Below, piece after piece: positions 25,684-34,534 of a stretch of DNA of 64,000 nucleotides. Source of the stretch: RGIG1681 sp045596905 (GTDB lineage Bacteria > Bacillota > Clostridia > Christensenellales > UBA1242); NCBI GenBank assembly GCA_045596905.1, contig JAZODG010000007.1:62001-126000 (forward strand), written 5' to 3'. The translations under genes and the position numbers were made by a program. The stretch's first letter is position 1. Every line of letters begins with the position of its first letter. The notes under the pieces are model-generated. The model had not been told where the DNA came from. It ran no database searches and saw only the letters and a program-made list of their open reading frames with translations.

Positions 25684-26241
25684 TTATCCATTGTATTTGG
25701 TCATGATTCTGTCAATATTTTCGCCATTAACATAATCAATTATTGCATCAAATGCCTTATTTAAACCCTGCATTTGTTCTTCAGTATTTTTCATTCTAGA
25801 CAAAACAAAATTTGCAAGGTCTTGATGCTCTGCTTGTTTGCCAATACCAACACGAAGTCTATTAAAATCAGTTGTGCCAGTTTCAGCAATAACACTTTTA
25901 AGCCCATTGTGAGTTCCAGCAGAACCAGACTTTCTCCACCTAACCTTTCCCGGAGCTTGGTCAATGTCATCACAAATCACAACAACGTCATGAATGTCAA
26001 TATTAAATTTTTTCATAAGGCTCTTGACAGCCTTTCCACTTTCATTCATATAAGTTCTTGGTTTTGCAACAATAAACTTGTCTGTTTGGTTTCTATATTC
26101 TGCATAGTCACTTTCACAGCCCCTGTTTTTGAATGTAAACCCACATTCTTCTGCAAGTCTATCAACAATCATAAAACCGACATTGTGGTTTGTTTTTGCA
26201 TATTCATTGCCAATATTTCCAAGTCCAACAATAAGTTTCAT
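25684..26241 (-). CDS. pth: peptidyl-tRNA hydrolase
   Basis: This enzyme releases peptides from stalled peptidyl-tRNA. The 185-residue form begins at MKLIVGLGNIG, preceded by AAGGTGGGA; a longer in-frame start six codons upstream is unlikely. The motifs are GLGNIGNEYAKTNHNVGF (catalytic His in the NHNVG segment), ARPRTYMN-like KPRTYMNESG, VICDDIDQAPG and GSAGTHNGLKS. The ATG overlaps the stop of the GlmU-like gene (TAATG), so the two are coupled. The gene order gcaD-pth-mfd is conserved with Bacillus. Confidence 0.95.
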   Translation of the reverse strand: MKLIVGLGNIGNEYAKTNHNVGFMIVDRLAEECGFTFKNRGCESDYAEYRNQTDKFIVAKPRTYMNESGKAVKSLMKKFNIDIHDVVVICDDIDQAPGKVRWRKSGSAGTHNGLKSVIAETGTTDFNRLRVGIGKQAEHQDLANFVLSRMKNTEEQMQGLNKAFDAIIDYVNGENIDRIMTKYNG

Positions 26242-27326
26242 TATTTTCCCACCTTGCATTTAATTGTAGTGAATGGTGGAACATTGTTATTTGATCCAAC
26301 AACACTATCAACAACCATGCATTTTGCACCAATTTCACAGTGTGAGCCAATAACAACTTTCTCTTTAACACCGATAAGTTCTGTTAATTTTCTAACAGTT
26401 GTATTTTCGCCAATTCTTGCATTATCTGAAAGCACCAATCTCTCAACGCATGAATTGTCTTTAAGACTTGTTTCAACAAGTTTTGCAGACCAACCAACAC
26501 GACACTTTTCACCAACAACAGAGTTAATAACAACTGCCCCGTTTTCAACAAGTGAACCATCTTTGATAATACTATTAATAACAATAGTTTGCACACCAAG
26601 TTTAACATTATTGCCAATGCTTGAACCATAAATTGTGGCGTTTTTACCAATCATGGTATTGTTTCCAATCTTTGTTCCGTTTCCAATTGTAACACTACTA
26701 AAAATTTCACTTTCTGCGCCAATTTCAGTGTTAGCATCAATTGAAAGACTCTTTTCATTTTCAAAATAAACACCATTTTTTCTGTGATAAGACAAAATCT
26801 TTTCACTCAAAATCTCTCTTGCAAATGCAAGATTTTCATGTGTTTTAATTTCAAAGAAGTCGTTAGAAGAAAAATCATATGTGTCAATTGAATAAATTTC
26901 ATCATTATCTTTGATATATTCATTTCTAAACACATAGCCTTTTTTAAGTTTGCAAGCATTCATACCCTTTCTATAAACAAACCCAAGCAAGTCTTTAATA
27001 TGGGTTCTGTTAAGAAGTGGTGTGTTTGCATAAAACACAACTGAATAATCAACATCTCTGCTAATGTATGGTCTGATTGCATCAAGGGCATCAGTACCCA
27101 CTTGCACTCTCAAAACCTTAGGTTGTGTTAAGCAAGCTCTAACAACCCAGTTCAAAATAGACATACCACAAAGTTTGCAATCAAACACATCTTTGCTAAG
27201 GTCTGTCTCTGCGTTTTCTTCGCACAAAATAAAAAATTCAGCTGACACTTTTGTATCATCACACACGCTGAATTCTGGCTCATCATTCAAGATGAGCAAT
27301 TTTTCTAATTGTTCTACCATTTCCAT
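26241..27326 (-). CDS. degenerate GlmU-like protein with left-handed beta-helix
   Basis: This 361-residue protein occupies the gcaD (glmU) position beside pth and mfd. The N-terminal half looks like a worn sugar nucleotidyltransferase: SVVFYANTPLLNRTHIKDLL matches the GDxPLL region, and a linker helix (LAFAREILSEKILSYHRKNGV) precedes the helix domain. The glycine-rich nucleotide-binding signature LAAGxGTRM is absent. From about residue 200 hexapeptide repeats form a left-handed beta-helix (IGNGTKIGNNTMIGKNATIYG). The acetyltransferase active-site segment (NHLSYxGD, NYDG) is not found. It may be a scaffold, a regulator, or an enzyme of changed specificity. It is probably leaderless. Confidence 0.7.
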   Translation of the reverse strand: MEMVEQLEKLLILNDEPEFSVCDDTKVSAEFFILCEENAETDLSKDVFDCKLCGMSILNWVVRACLTQPKVLRVQVGTDALDAIRPYISRDVDYSVVFYANTPLLNRTHIKDLLGFVYRKGMNACKLKKGYVFRNEYIKDNDEIYSIDTYDFSSNDFFEIKTHENLAFAREILSEKILSYHRKNGVYFENEKSLSIDANTEIGAESEIFSSVTIGNGTKIGNNTMIGKNATIYGSSIGNNVKLGVQTIVINSIIKDGSLVENGAVVINSVVGEKCRVGWSAKLVETSLKDNSCVERLVLSDNARIGENTTVRKLTELIGVKEKVVIGSHCEIGAKCMVVDSVVGSNNNVPPFTTIKCKVGK

Positions 27327-27332
27327 ACTAAA

Positions 27333-27362
27333 ATTTTATAATTTTATAAATGGCTTTGTCAA
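27333..27362 (-). promoter_or_regulatory. promoter giving a leaderless GlmU-like mRNA
   Basis: On the minus strand a perfect TTGACA is followed after 18 bp by TAAAAT, then 6 nt, then the ATG. No ribosome-binding site is present. Confidence 0.65.
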
Positions 27363-27382
27363 GCACAGACGTTTTAAAATCG

Positions 27383-27829
27383 TTATTTTCTTTTATTTTT
27401 AAAGTAATTTGAAACAATCACAGAACATTCTTCTTGTCTAAACCCACCTTCAAAGTTTGTTTTGTGATTAAGTTCTGCCCTGTTTGATAGTTCTTCAGCA
27501 GAAATGGAACCGTTTGAAATATACGCCCCAAAATAAACATTTTTGATTCTTGCATTCAAAATCGCACCCGTACACATAACACATGGCTCAAGTGTCACAT
27601 ACATGTCACAATCAATGAGTCTGAAATCTGAAAGCTTTTTGCAAGCCTTTTGAATCGCCATAATCTCTGCATGAGCTGTGGCGTCTTTTTTTGATTCTCT
27701 CTTATTAAACGCATATGACAAGACTTCGCCGTCTTTCACAATAACGGCGCCAACTGGAACTTCATCATTTTCTCCCGCTTTCTTTGCCAAAGCAATAGCT
27801 TTTTTCATAAACTTGTCATCGTATGCCAT
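27383..27829 (-). CDS. tadA: tRNA adenosine(34) deaminase TadA
   Basis: This enzyme converts the wobble adenosine of tRNA-Arg to inosine. The 148 residues are the usual size. The zinc site is complete: TAHAEIMAI (His and catalytic Glu) and TLEPCVMCTGA (two Cys). DEVPVGAVIV is at residues 20-29. GGGTGGG precedes the ATG. The gene starts 11 nt after the M14 peptidase gene and is probably in its operon. Confidence 0.93.
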   Translation of the reverse strand: MAYDDKFMKKAIALAKKAGENDEVPVGAVIVKDGEVLSYAFNKRESKKDATAHAEIMAIQKACKKLSDFRLIDCDMYVTLEPCVMCTGAILNARIKNVYFGAYISNGSISAEELSNRAELNHKTNFEGGFRQEECSVIVSNYFKNKRK

Positions 27830-27840
27830 AACCCACCCAG

Positions 27841-28698
27841 TTAAATTTTATATTCATTAAACACATTATAAGCAAATTGAACATCACTTGCAACAAATTT
27901 ATTCTTTTCAAAAAGTTCATTTAAATGCTCTTTGCCTATTGGGTGCAATAAATCATCAGAGCCAACTTCAATGGTGAGCGATGGAATATTCAACTTTTCA
28001 ACGCACCAATCTTTATATCCACCAGAACTCACTTCTTCAACATTTTTTATCTGATACCCCGTTGAAAAAGCAAAACTTTCTGCAATCTTCTTATCTCTTT
28101 CCAAGCGTTTTCCTGTTTGGAAAAAATTAAAATAAATTTCTTCACCTTTTGTGTGATAAGAAATGGTAATGAATGGTTTTTTGATTTTTGTATATTTTGT
28201 CAAAGCAAATGTTTCTTTTTCACTTTCAGGATTTCGTCCAACAAACCCGTGACTAGCAGGCACTGATGAATGAACATTCGTTCCAAACCTTGCATCAAAG
28301 TTGTTGTTTATATCCACACCCCTGGCATTTGCCTTCCACATAGAATAGTCACAACTCCCACCATTCATTTTCAATATCTTTTTTCTAGCAAAGCAAGGAA
28401 ATGCTTTTTCACCAAACTGCTCAAGGTCTGCACCATCAGGGTTTGCAAGAAGAACGAAACTTAAATTAAAGTCTTTTATTTCAGCAAATAAATCTTGCCT
28501 TATCATTTCATAAATCAGGTCTGATGTTATGTTTTCTCTGGCGTGCATGCCACCAACAAAAATTGCAGTAGAAAAAGATTCATTCAAAACTCTTTCCACT
28601 GCAATAATTTGTCTTTTGTATTTAGTTTTTCCGATAACCTTAAAGGTATATCCTTTTGGCAATGAACGCACTGCCAGCAAAAGTTCTTTATAGTTCAT
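27841..28698 (-). CDS. M14-family zinc carboxypeptidase
   Basis: This 285-residue protein lacks a signal peptide. The M14 elements are GGMHARENITSD (zinc ligands His and Glu), LLANPDGADL, RGVDINNNFDARFG (substrate-binding Arg), TISYHTKGEEIYF (third ligand His) and the catalytic Glu in SLTIEVGSDD. This pattern is close to gamma-D-glutamyl-meso-diaminopimelate peptidases, which recycle or remodel wall peptides. A cytoplasmic location would fit recycling. Its ATG overlaps the stop of the CPBP gene (TAATG). Confidence 0.82.
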   Translation of the reverse strand: MNYKELLLAVRSLPKGYTFKVIGKTKYKRQIIAVERVLNESFSTAIFVGGMHARENITSDLIYEMIRQDLFAEIKDFNLSFVLLANPDGADLEQFGEKAFPCFARKKILKMNGGSCDYSMWKANARGVDINNNFDARFGTNVHSSVPASHGFVGRNPESEKETFALTKYTKIKKPFITISYHTKGEEIYFNFFQTGKRLERDKKIAESFAFSTGYQIKNVEEVSSGGYKDWCVEKLNIPSLTIEVGSDDLLHPIGKEHLNELFEKNKFVASDVQFAYNVFNEYKI

Positions 28699-29816
28699 TA
28701 AATGATAAATCCATAAATTGTGTTAAGAAGCCAAGTTCCAACCAAATAAACCCCTGCAATAATAAACATAAGTTTAACTGAAGTTGGAATCGGTTCATTC
28801 TTCTTGCTGTCGACACCTGAAGAAGATTCTTCTTGTGTAGGTTGAACTTCAACACCATCAATGGTCATGTCAATAGTTGTTTCTGTTCCATCAATAACAA
28901 CGGCTGTTTTATTTCCAACTTCTTGATATTCGCCATTGAGTTTTTTGTTCTCTTCAAAGATTTTTCCAAATATCCACTTAATGATTGTGTAACCTGCCCA
29001 AGCAAACAACACAGCCATAATCAAATCAATAATAACTGTTCCAAACCCAATTTGAACTGTCTCTGCGGCAACTGTTTCAGCAGCGCTTTGACTTGTGCTT
29101 AAAATAAACACTTGTGTAACAGGAATCAAATTGTTAAAGAAGTGAATCAAAACGCCAATCCAAAGGTTTCCTGTTTTATAAAAAGCAATACCAACGATCA
29201 CACCAACAATAAACTGATGAACAGTTTGTTCTGCATTTCCATGCATAATCATGAATATAAATGCTGAAACAAACACTGCAATCTTGAAACCATATTTTCT
29301 AAAACCTGAAAGGATAACGCCCCTAAACAATATTTCTTCACAAAAAGCAGCCACAACACAAGACGAAATAACTGTTCCAATATATTGAGCAACATTATTC
29401 ACTTCCATACTGCCCAAGATTGATTCATATCCAAGCAAACTAATAAACTCAAGGAACACATTTGTCAAATTTCCAAACAAGAAAAGTGACACAAACGAAA
29501 CTGCAAAACACCAACCCACCATTGGCCAGCTAACTTTATTTTTTAATCCAGTGTCAGCAACAATATCAAGTTTTTGTGTTTTTGCAACAATATATGCAGC
29601 AAGGGCAAACATTGCTTCAATAAAAATATGCACAGGATAATACCAAAGAGTTCCAACTATTTTTGACATATCAAAAAATGACAAAACCCATTGAGAAGCA
29701 ACATTTAGTAGCACAAAAGTGATTGTTGCCAAAGCTGCTTCATAAAGTCCGAATCTTGATTTTTGCAAGTTATTTTTCAATGGTTCTGCTTTAGGTCCTT
29801 CAAAATTAAATTCCAT
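28698..29816 (-). CDS. CPBP-family intramembrane protease-like protein
   Basis: This 372-residue membrane protein has about eight helices with the CPBP (Abi, RCE1-like) motifs: AAFCEEILFRGVILSG (EExxxR), FIFMIMHGN and HFFNNLIPV. After the core a hydrophilic stretch of about 80 residues precedes a final helix, which is longer than usual. Its neighbours in the operon are a WalJ-like nuclease (11 nt overlap upstream) and the M14 peptidase (TAATG overlap downstream). The substrate is unknown. Confidence 0.85.
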   Translation of the reverse strand: MEFNFEGPKAEPLKNNLQKSRFGLYEAALATITFVLLNVASQWVLSFFDMSKIVGTLWYYPVHIFIEAMFALAAYIVAKTQKLDIVADTGLKNKVSWPMVGWCFAVSFVSLFLFGNLTNVFLEFISLLGYESILGSMEVNNVAQYIGTVISSCVVAAFCEEILFRGVILSGFRKYGFKIAVFVSAFIFMIMHGNAEQTVHQFIVGVIVGIAFYKTGNLWIGVLIHFFNNLIPVTQVFILSTSQSAAETVAAETVQIGFGTVIIDLIMAVLFAWAGYTIIKWIFGKIFEENKKLNGEYQEVGNKTAVVIDGTETTIDMTIDGVEVQPTQEESSSGVDSKKNEPIPTSVKLMFIIAGVYLVGTWLLNTIYGFII

Positions 29817-30618
29817 TATAATCCTCTTCTAATTTAAAATTATTTCCACGTTTTTCTTGGAAAGAAACACGCACATAAACGTCCTTGTTCAATTGTATAT
29901 TATTCTGCTCAAAATAGTCAACATAATTTGAAAACGCAAGTTCATAAGTGTTGTTATTTTCTGAAATATGAGATAAAACGAAACACTTTGTCCCATTATC
30001 ATACAAGAACCTAGCAAGGTCCAAAGACTGCGCATTTGAAAGATGTCCTTTGTTTCCAGCAATACGCTGTTTGAGTAAATATGGATATTTTCCACTAACC
30101 AACATATTTTCATCATAGTTTGATTCAATAAAAACAATCTTAACGCCAGTCAAAGCCTTTTTTACCGTTTCACTAACAACCCCAAGGTCAGTAACAAACC
30201 CAACCCTTGACTTGCTTCCAAAAACATTCACAGTATATCCAACAGGAGCCACAGCATCATGCATAACATCAAACGGATTCACCTGCAAATCTCCAACGTT
30301 GATGGTGTCATGAATAAATGTGTGAAGTTTGCCTTCTTTGAAACAAACATCATCAATCGCCCCACACTCTTTCACTTCTTGTCTAACATAAAAATCAATA
30401 TCATATTTTTTTGCTAGGGTTTTAACAGCCCTGATATGGTCAACATGCTCATGTGTAATGAACACAGCATTAACATCTTCAAGTTTTTCTCCAATCTCCA
30501 GGAGTGAGTTTTTAAGTTTTTTTTCATTCACGCCTGCGTCAATCAAGATTCTAGTTTCGCCATATCGCACAAATGTTGAATTCGCCTTGCTCCCCGATGA
30601 TAAATTTACAATGTACAT
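29806..30618 (-). CDS. metallo-beta-lactamase-fold exonuclease, YycJ/WalJ family
   Basis: This 270-residue protein has the metal-binding motif FITHEHVDHIRAV at residues 53-65, an opening SSGSKANSTFV segment and the GFVTDLGVVS motif, as in YycJ/WalJ. That family is thought to help DNA repair or coordinate wall synthesis with division. An AGGAGTGA ribosome-binding site supports the start. No WalKR genes are visible, so the regulatory link known in Bacillus cannot be inferred here. It overlaps the CPBP gene by 11 nt. Confidence 0.85.
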   Translation of the reverse strand: MYIVNLSSGSKANSTFVRYGETRILIDAGVNEKKLKNSLLEIGEKLEDVNAVFITHEHVDHIRAVKTLAKKYDIDFYVRQEVKECGAIDDVCFKEGKLHTFIHDTINVGDLQVNPFDVMHDAVAPVGYTVNVFGSKSRVGFVTDLGVVSETVKKALTGVKIVFIESNYDENMLVSGKYPYLLKQRIAGNKGHLSNAQSLDLARFLYDNGTKCFVLSHISENNNTYELAFSNYVDYFEQNNIQLNKDVYVRVSFQEKRGNNFKLEEDYNGI

Positions 30619-30675
30619 AAGTCACTCCTAAACAAGCCATATTTTATCACAACAAACAAGAAAAATCAAAAAATA

Positions 30676-32175
30676 TTAATTGATAGATGAAATAATTGTT
30701 GAACCGTCCAAAAAACCATTAAAGTACGTTCTAAGGTCCTGATGACACGCCGTCTCAAATGCCTTAAAGAAATCTTCAGAAGTGGCAATACCAAACTTGT
30801 TGTCTTGATAATATTTTTTCAGTCCTGCAACAAGACTTTTTTCGCCCACCATATTTTTTAGCGAATCAAACATAATGACACCCTTCACATAAACCATATA
30901 TGAATATTCATAGTCATTTTGGTATTGATTAACAGCCAAGTTCATTTGAGTGTTAACTTCCCCACGCAAAGTTTTTATAACATCAACATATAAAACATAA
31001 CTTGAAAGTGCATCATCTACCATTTCATCATATGAAATTTTGTAGTCCTGATATTCCTTAAAAAACAACGCCGTCGAATATTCTGAAAGCGACTCATCAA
31101 GCCATGCTTCTTTTATTTCATTATTCCCAACAATACCATACCACCACTGGTGAGCAATCTCATGCACAATAACCTTCAAGAACTCACTTTCATCATCAAT
31201 CGAATCTGAAATGAACACCAGGTTTGGATATTCCATTCCACCATAAATAAACGGAGTCTTCACAACCGAAACCGACTTGTATGGATACTCACCAAAAGTC
31301 CTGCTAAAATACTCAACCGATTCTTTTGCAATATTTAAGAACTTGTTATACTCAAGCTCACCAATTTGAGCCATATAGTTAACAACAATCCCACCCGAAG
31401 TTTTTGTTGAAACCAAATTTGAGTCTGATGACAAACATATTGCAAAATCACGAACAGCCTTTGCAGAAATTTCAGACGTGGTCACTCCACCTGAAGAGCT
31501 ACTCAAAAAATCTCCCGTCGAACACAAAACGTAGCTTTGTGGATAAGATATTTTCACATTATAATTTGACACTGCCGAAAAGAACGGATCACCCGTTGCA
31601 TAATATGGCGACAAGTCACATTCACCATTAACCTGCTCTGCAATAATCGGATACCAATTTCCAAGATTAATGTTGCCGTCATAGTAACCAAACCTATGTG
31701 TTGAGTTTGGAATAATAAGATTGAAATCAATAACAATTTCAATTGATTTTTTTGGGGATAATTTAAACCCAAAATTAATCTTTAAAATATCTTCATCTTC
31801 ACCAATAAGTTCAAAGTCTTTTGTCTCAGCATTAACTTTCACTTTCACAATCATGATGTCACCATAACTTATTCCGTTTGGAAAACATGTTGCCTGAGTC
31901 AAAACCGTATATGGTTTCACCGTCGCGTTTTCACGAAAAGCTCTTGGATATAAATGCAAACATAAGTGGTCAATTTCGGATTCGGTATTATTATAAAAAA
32001 CAATAGTTTCAGTTGCTGCAATTTCTTTTTTCTCATCATCAAGATTTGCAACAATTGAATAACAATTCAAATTTTTTGAAATTTTATCAATTTCATTATT
32101 TTTGCAACCAGTGAGTGAAATTGTAGAAAAACACAAAAAAATAAAAGAAATGCACAAAATAAAAAACTTTTTCAT
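30676..32175 (-). CDS. M1-family metallopeptidase lipoprotein
   Basis: This 499-residue lipoprotein (signal peptide ending in STISLTGC) carries an M1 gluzincin domain. The zinc site is IVHEIAHQWWYG, with the third ligand Glu in EAWLDESLSEY. The exopeptidase signature GxMEN reads YGGMEYP, a substitution seen in divergent M1 proteins. The N-terminal beta-saddle is present (LCLHLYPRAF), but the large C-terminal helical domain of aminopeptidase N is missing. I chose the ATG preceded by GGGG; a TTG two codons upstream is less likely. It probably digests peptides outside the membrane. Confidence 0.85.
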   Translation of the reverse strand: MKKFFILCISFIFLCFSTISLTGCKNNEIDKISKNLNCYSIVANLDDEKKEIAATETIVFYNNTESEIDHLCLHLYPRAFRENATVKPYTVLTQATCFPNGISYGDIMIVKVKVNAETKDFELIGEDEDILKINFGFKLSPKKSIEIVIDFNLIIPNSTHRFGYYDGNINLGNWYPIIAEQVNGECDLSPYYATGDPFFSAVSNYNVKISYPQSYVLCSTGDFLSSSSGGVTTSEISAKAVRDFAICLSSDSNLVSTKTSGGIVVNYMAQIGELEYNKFLNIAKESVEYFSRTFGEYPYKSVSVVKTPFIYGGMEYPNLVFISDSIDDESEFLKVIVHEIAHQWWYGIVGNNEIKEAWLDESLSEYSTALFFKEYQDYKISYDEMVDDALSSYVLYVDVIKTLRGEVNTQMNLAVNQYQNDYEYSYMVYVKGVIMFDSLKNMVGEKSLVAGLKKYYQDNKFGIATSEDFFKAFETACHQDLRTYFNGFLDGSTIISSIN

Positions 32176-32227
32176 AAACAAACCCCATTAAAAAATATGC
32201 TATAAAAGGTCCATTTATGAAAAAGTT

Positions 32228-32848
32228 TTATAGATTCCTATCAATTAACCAATCAGTGTTTTCTTTTGTCTGTGATTCATAGTGCCCAGAATATAATGTT
32301 TTATAATTAAGTGACCTAACCAGCCTTAAGCTTTCAGCCATTTGGTTGTTGTCACTATCATACAAATCTGTTCTGCCAATGCCATCTGCAAAAACCGTGT
32401 CACCAGAAAACAAATAATCTTCAAAGAGTATGCAAACCGAATCTGCGCTATGCCCAGGAGTGAAAAATACGTCAAAACTAAATTTTCCGATTTTTAATTT
32501 ATTTGTATAATATTTTATTTTGTTTTTATCAATATTTTTTGTAACTTCTATTCTAACAATTGTTGCACAATTTAATGCAGAATTTTCTAGTTTATTTTCA
32601 TACCCTTTAACAACAAAAACCTCACAGCCAAATTCTTCAATATATTTTTCAAGATTCCAAATATGGTCAAAGTGCAAATGCGTCATCAAAACTGCCAGAA
32701 CTTTTTTGTTTCCAACTTCTGCTTTCACATCTTCAAGCTCTGCACCTGCATCAATAATCACTGCTTCATTTTTGTTTGATAAAACATAAGTGTTTTGGTC
32801 AAACATATTTCTTAAGAATTTCGATTTTATAATAGCTAAATTTTCCAT
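32228..32848 (-). CDS. metallo-beta-lactamase-fold hydrolase (glyoxalase II-like)
   Basis: This 206-residue protein has the signature MTHLHFDHIWNLEKY, FTPGHSADSVCILFE, YLFSGDTVFADGIGRTD and a closing SGHYESQTKEN, all metal ligands of the GloB/YqgX group. It probably hydrolyses a thioester or related ester, but the substrate is not fixed by sequence. There is no Shine-Dalgarno sequence. A perfect consensus promoter is placed so that the mRNA begins at the ATG. Confidence 0.85.
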   Translation of the reverse strand: MENLAIIKSKFLRNMFDQNTYVLSNKNEAVIIDAGAELEDVKAEVGNKKVLAVLMTHLHFDHIWNLEKYIEEFGCEVFVVKGYENKLENSALNCATIVRIEVTKNIDKNKIKYYTNKLKIGKFSFDVFFTPGHSADSVCILFEDYLFSGDTVFADGIGRTDLYDSDNNQMAESLRLVRSLNYKTLYSGHYESQTKENTDWLIDRNL

Positions 32849-32854
32849 AGTTTG

Positions 32855-32883
32855 ATTATAAAATGTTTCATTATTTTTGTCAA
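32855..32883 (-). promoter_or_regulatory. perfect consensus promoter giving a leaderless hydrolase mRNA
   Basis: On the minus strand TTGACA, 17 bp, TATAAT, 6 nt and ATG follow in order. Both hexamers match the consensus exactly, so the predicted start is the A of ATG at 32848. Confidence 0.8.
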
Positions 32884-32928
32884 AAAATTACGCATTAAAT
32901 TAATTTTCTATTAAATTTATTACGCAAA

Positions 32929-32952
32929 AAAATCAGCCTTTCGGCTGATTTT
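32929..32952 (-). terminator. terminator of the ABC exporter operon
   Basis: AATCAGCC pairs with GGCTGATT over a TTTC loop, followed by a T-run on the minus strand. The stem overlaps the end of the last permease gene. Confidence 0.8.
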
Positions 32953-33730
32953 AATTTCCTGTTGACTTATACTTTGTGAGTGACCACTGAAATATTCCCA
33001 AGCAAATCGCAAAAAATACGATTGAAAATAGTGGCGATAATGCATAAAAAAGTCCTGCACCTTCAAAGCCCAAAAGGTATTGGAGTGGCAAATAGTTTAT
33101 GCACGCAAACGGAATAATAAATGTGAAAATTCTCTTAAATAAACCTGAATAAATATCAAGTGGATAATAACACAAATCTCTGCCACCGTTGGTGATAATG
33201 TTCACGGCTTCAAGCCCTTCAATGGTAAAGATACTCACACTTGCATAAATCATAAACAGTGCAACAAACATGATTATTGTTCCCAATATTGTGAGTAGCA
33301 CAACAACCACTTTCATGGCCGACCAAACAATATTTGCACTTAGTAATGCATAGATAATAATGCCACCGGAAAAGAACATTCTACCCAGTTTATTCCATTC
33401 GGTTTTTGAACCCAAAACCTGCAAGAAAATGCTTCTTGGTCTGATGAGTAGTCTATCAAGTTCGCCGGTTTGCACAAGCTTGTCAAACTGGTCAAAACCC
33501 CTGAAAAAACACTCTGCAATCGCAAAACTAAATGTCACAATTGAATATGTGATAAGCACTTGATTGATGGTGTAGCCACCAACGGTATTGAACTTTTCAA
33601 ACAAGCACAAAATACCAAAAAATGTTGCGACGGTGGTCAAGGCTGACGATATCATATTGAACGCAAGTGAACCCCTGTATTCAAACGCAGTTTTCATTTG
33701 CAGTGATAAATATTTAAAATACATTCTCAT
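32951..33730 (-). CDS. ABC-2 type exporter permease (COG3694-like)
   Basis: This 259-residue membrane protein has six predicted helices. The N-terminus (YFKYLSLQMKTAFEYRG) and the segment VQTGELDRLLIRPRSIFLQVL are typical of the COG3694 permeases. It pairs with the next gene as a heterodimeric membrane channel for the ATPase at 34531. AGGGGGG precedes the ATG and 3 nt separate it from the upstream gene. The substrate is unknown; related systems export hydrophobic compounds or drugs. Confidence 0.82.
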   Translation of the reverse strand: MRMYFKYLSLQMKTAFEYRGSLAFNMISSALTTVATFFGILCLFEKFNTVGGYTINQVLITYSIVTFSFAIAECFFRGFDQFDKLVQTGELDRLLIRPRSIFLQVLGSKTEWNKLGRMFFSGGIIIYALLSANIVWSAMKVVVVLLTILGTIIMFVALFMIYASVSIFTIEGLEAVNIITNGGRDLCYYPLDIYSGLFKRIFTFIIPFACINYLPLQYLLGFEGAGLFYALSPLFSIVFFAICLGIFQWSLTKYKSTGN

Positions 33731-33733
33731 ACT

Positions 33734-34534
33734 CTATCCCCCCTGCACAACCATCTTTTTTAGTTTTTTGTTCATTAAGATTTTGCCAAGCACCACAAGG
33801 CCAACAAGCCATGCGATTTGAATGCCAATCTGAATGAATATTTGACTGCCCGAAATGTTCCCGATATAGATTCTGTAAGGCAAATCGGCAACATATCTAA
33901 ATGGAAAGAAGTTGAGAACATTCTGCACCACTTCAGGCATCATCGGAATAGGTATAACGCCACCAGCAAGAAATGTTGCAACAGCAACAATAAAACTGAA
34001 TACGCCACCTGGAGAGAGTGTATAAAGCACAACAATATATGATATCATATTGATGCTAGTAACTAGAAACGCACCAATCACAAGCGAAATCATAAATAAA
34101 ATAAACGCTTCAAGCGAAACAGGAAGTGTAAGTCCCCAGCCAAGTGGCAAGAAGAATAAAATAAACAAAAGTGACACACCCCTGATAATCATTTGTCCAA
34201 GTGATTTTGAGAAGATTGTTGCATACCAATAATTGTATAGGTTCATAGGTCTGATGAGCTGATAACCAACGTCACCATTCACAATCTTTTCAGAGATTTC
34301 AAACTTGCAAACGTCAAAATATTTGAACATTGCATAACAAATCTGCCCCAGCCAAATATAGCTTGCCATTTGCACAATTGTAAAATCTCCACCATCACCA
34401 ACCAAAAATTGTCTGTAAAGCGCAACATACATAAACCCAAAAAACAGCTGTGTTATTGCGCCAGAAATCGCTGAAGTACGATATTGAAAAGACTTTTTTA
34501 AATTCATTTTTAATATTGAATTAAAGGTTTTCAT
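33734..34534 (-). CDS. ABC-2 type exporter permease (COG4587-like)
   Basis: This 266-residue membrane protein has six predicted helices and the COG4587 features MNLKKSFQYRTSAISG at the start and VNGDVGYQLIRPMNLYNYW after the second helix. Its ATG overlaps the stop of the ATPase gene (ATGA), so the two are translationally coupled. It forms the other half of the exporter channel. Confidence 0.82.
   Translation of the reverse strand: MKTFNSILKMNLKKSFQYRTSAISGAITQLFFGFMYVALYRQFLVGDGGDFTIVQMASYIWLGQICYAMFKYFDVCKFEISEKIVNGDVGYQLIRPMNLYNYWYATIFSKSLGQMIIRGVSLLFILFFLPLGWGLTLPVSLEAFILFMISLVIGAFLVTSINMISYIVVLYTLSPGGVFSFIVAVATFLAGGVIPIPMMPEVVQNVLNFFPFRYVADLPYRIYIGNISGSQIFIQIGIQIAWLVGLVVLGKILMNKKLKKMVVQGG

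Noticed and set aside
25774..26631. A 285-codon open frame on the plus strand, opposite pth and the GlmU-like gene
   Set aside because: It is antisense to two well-supported genes, has no ribosome-binding site, and its translation is low-complexity Ser/Thr/Asn/His, as expected for the shadow of A+T-rich genes.
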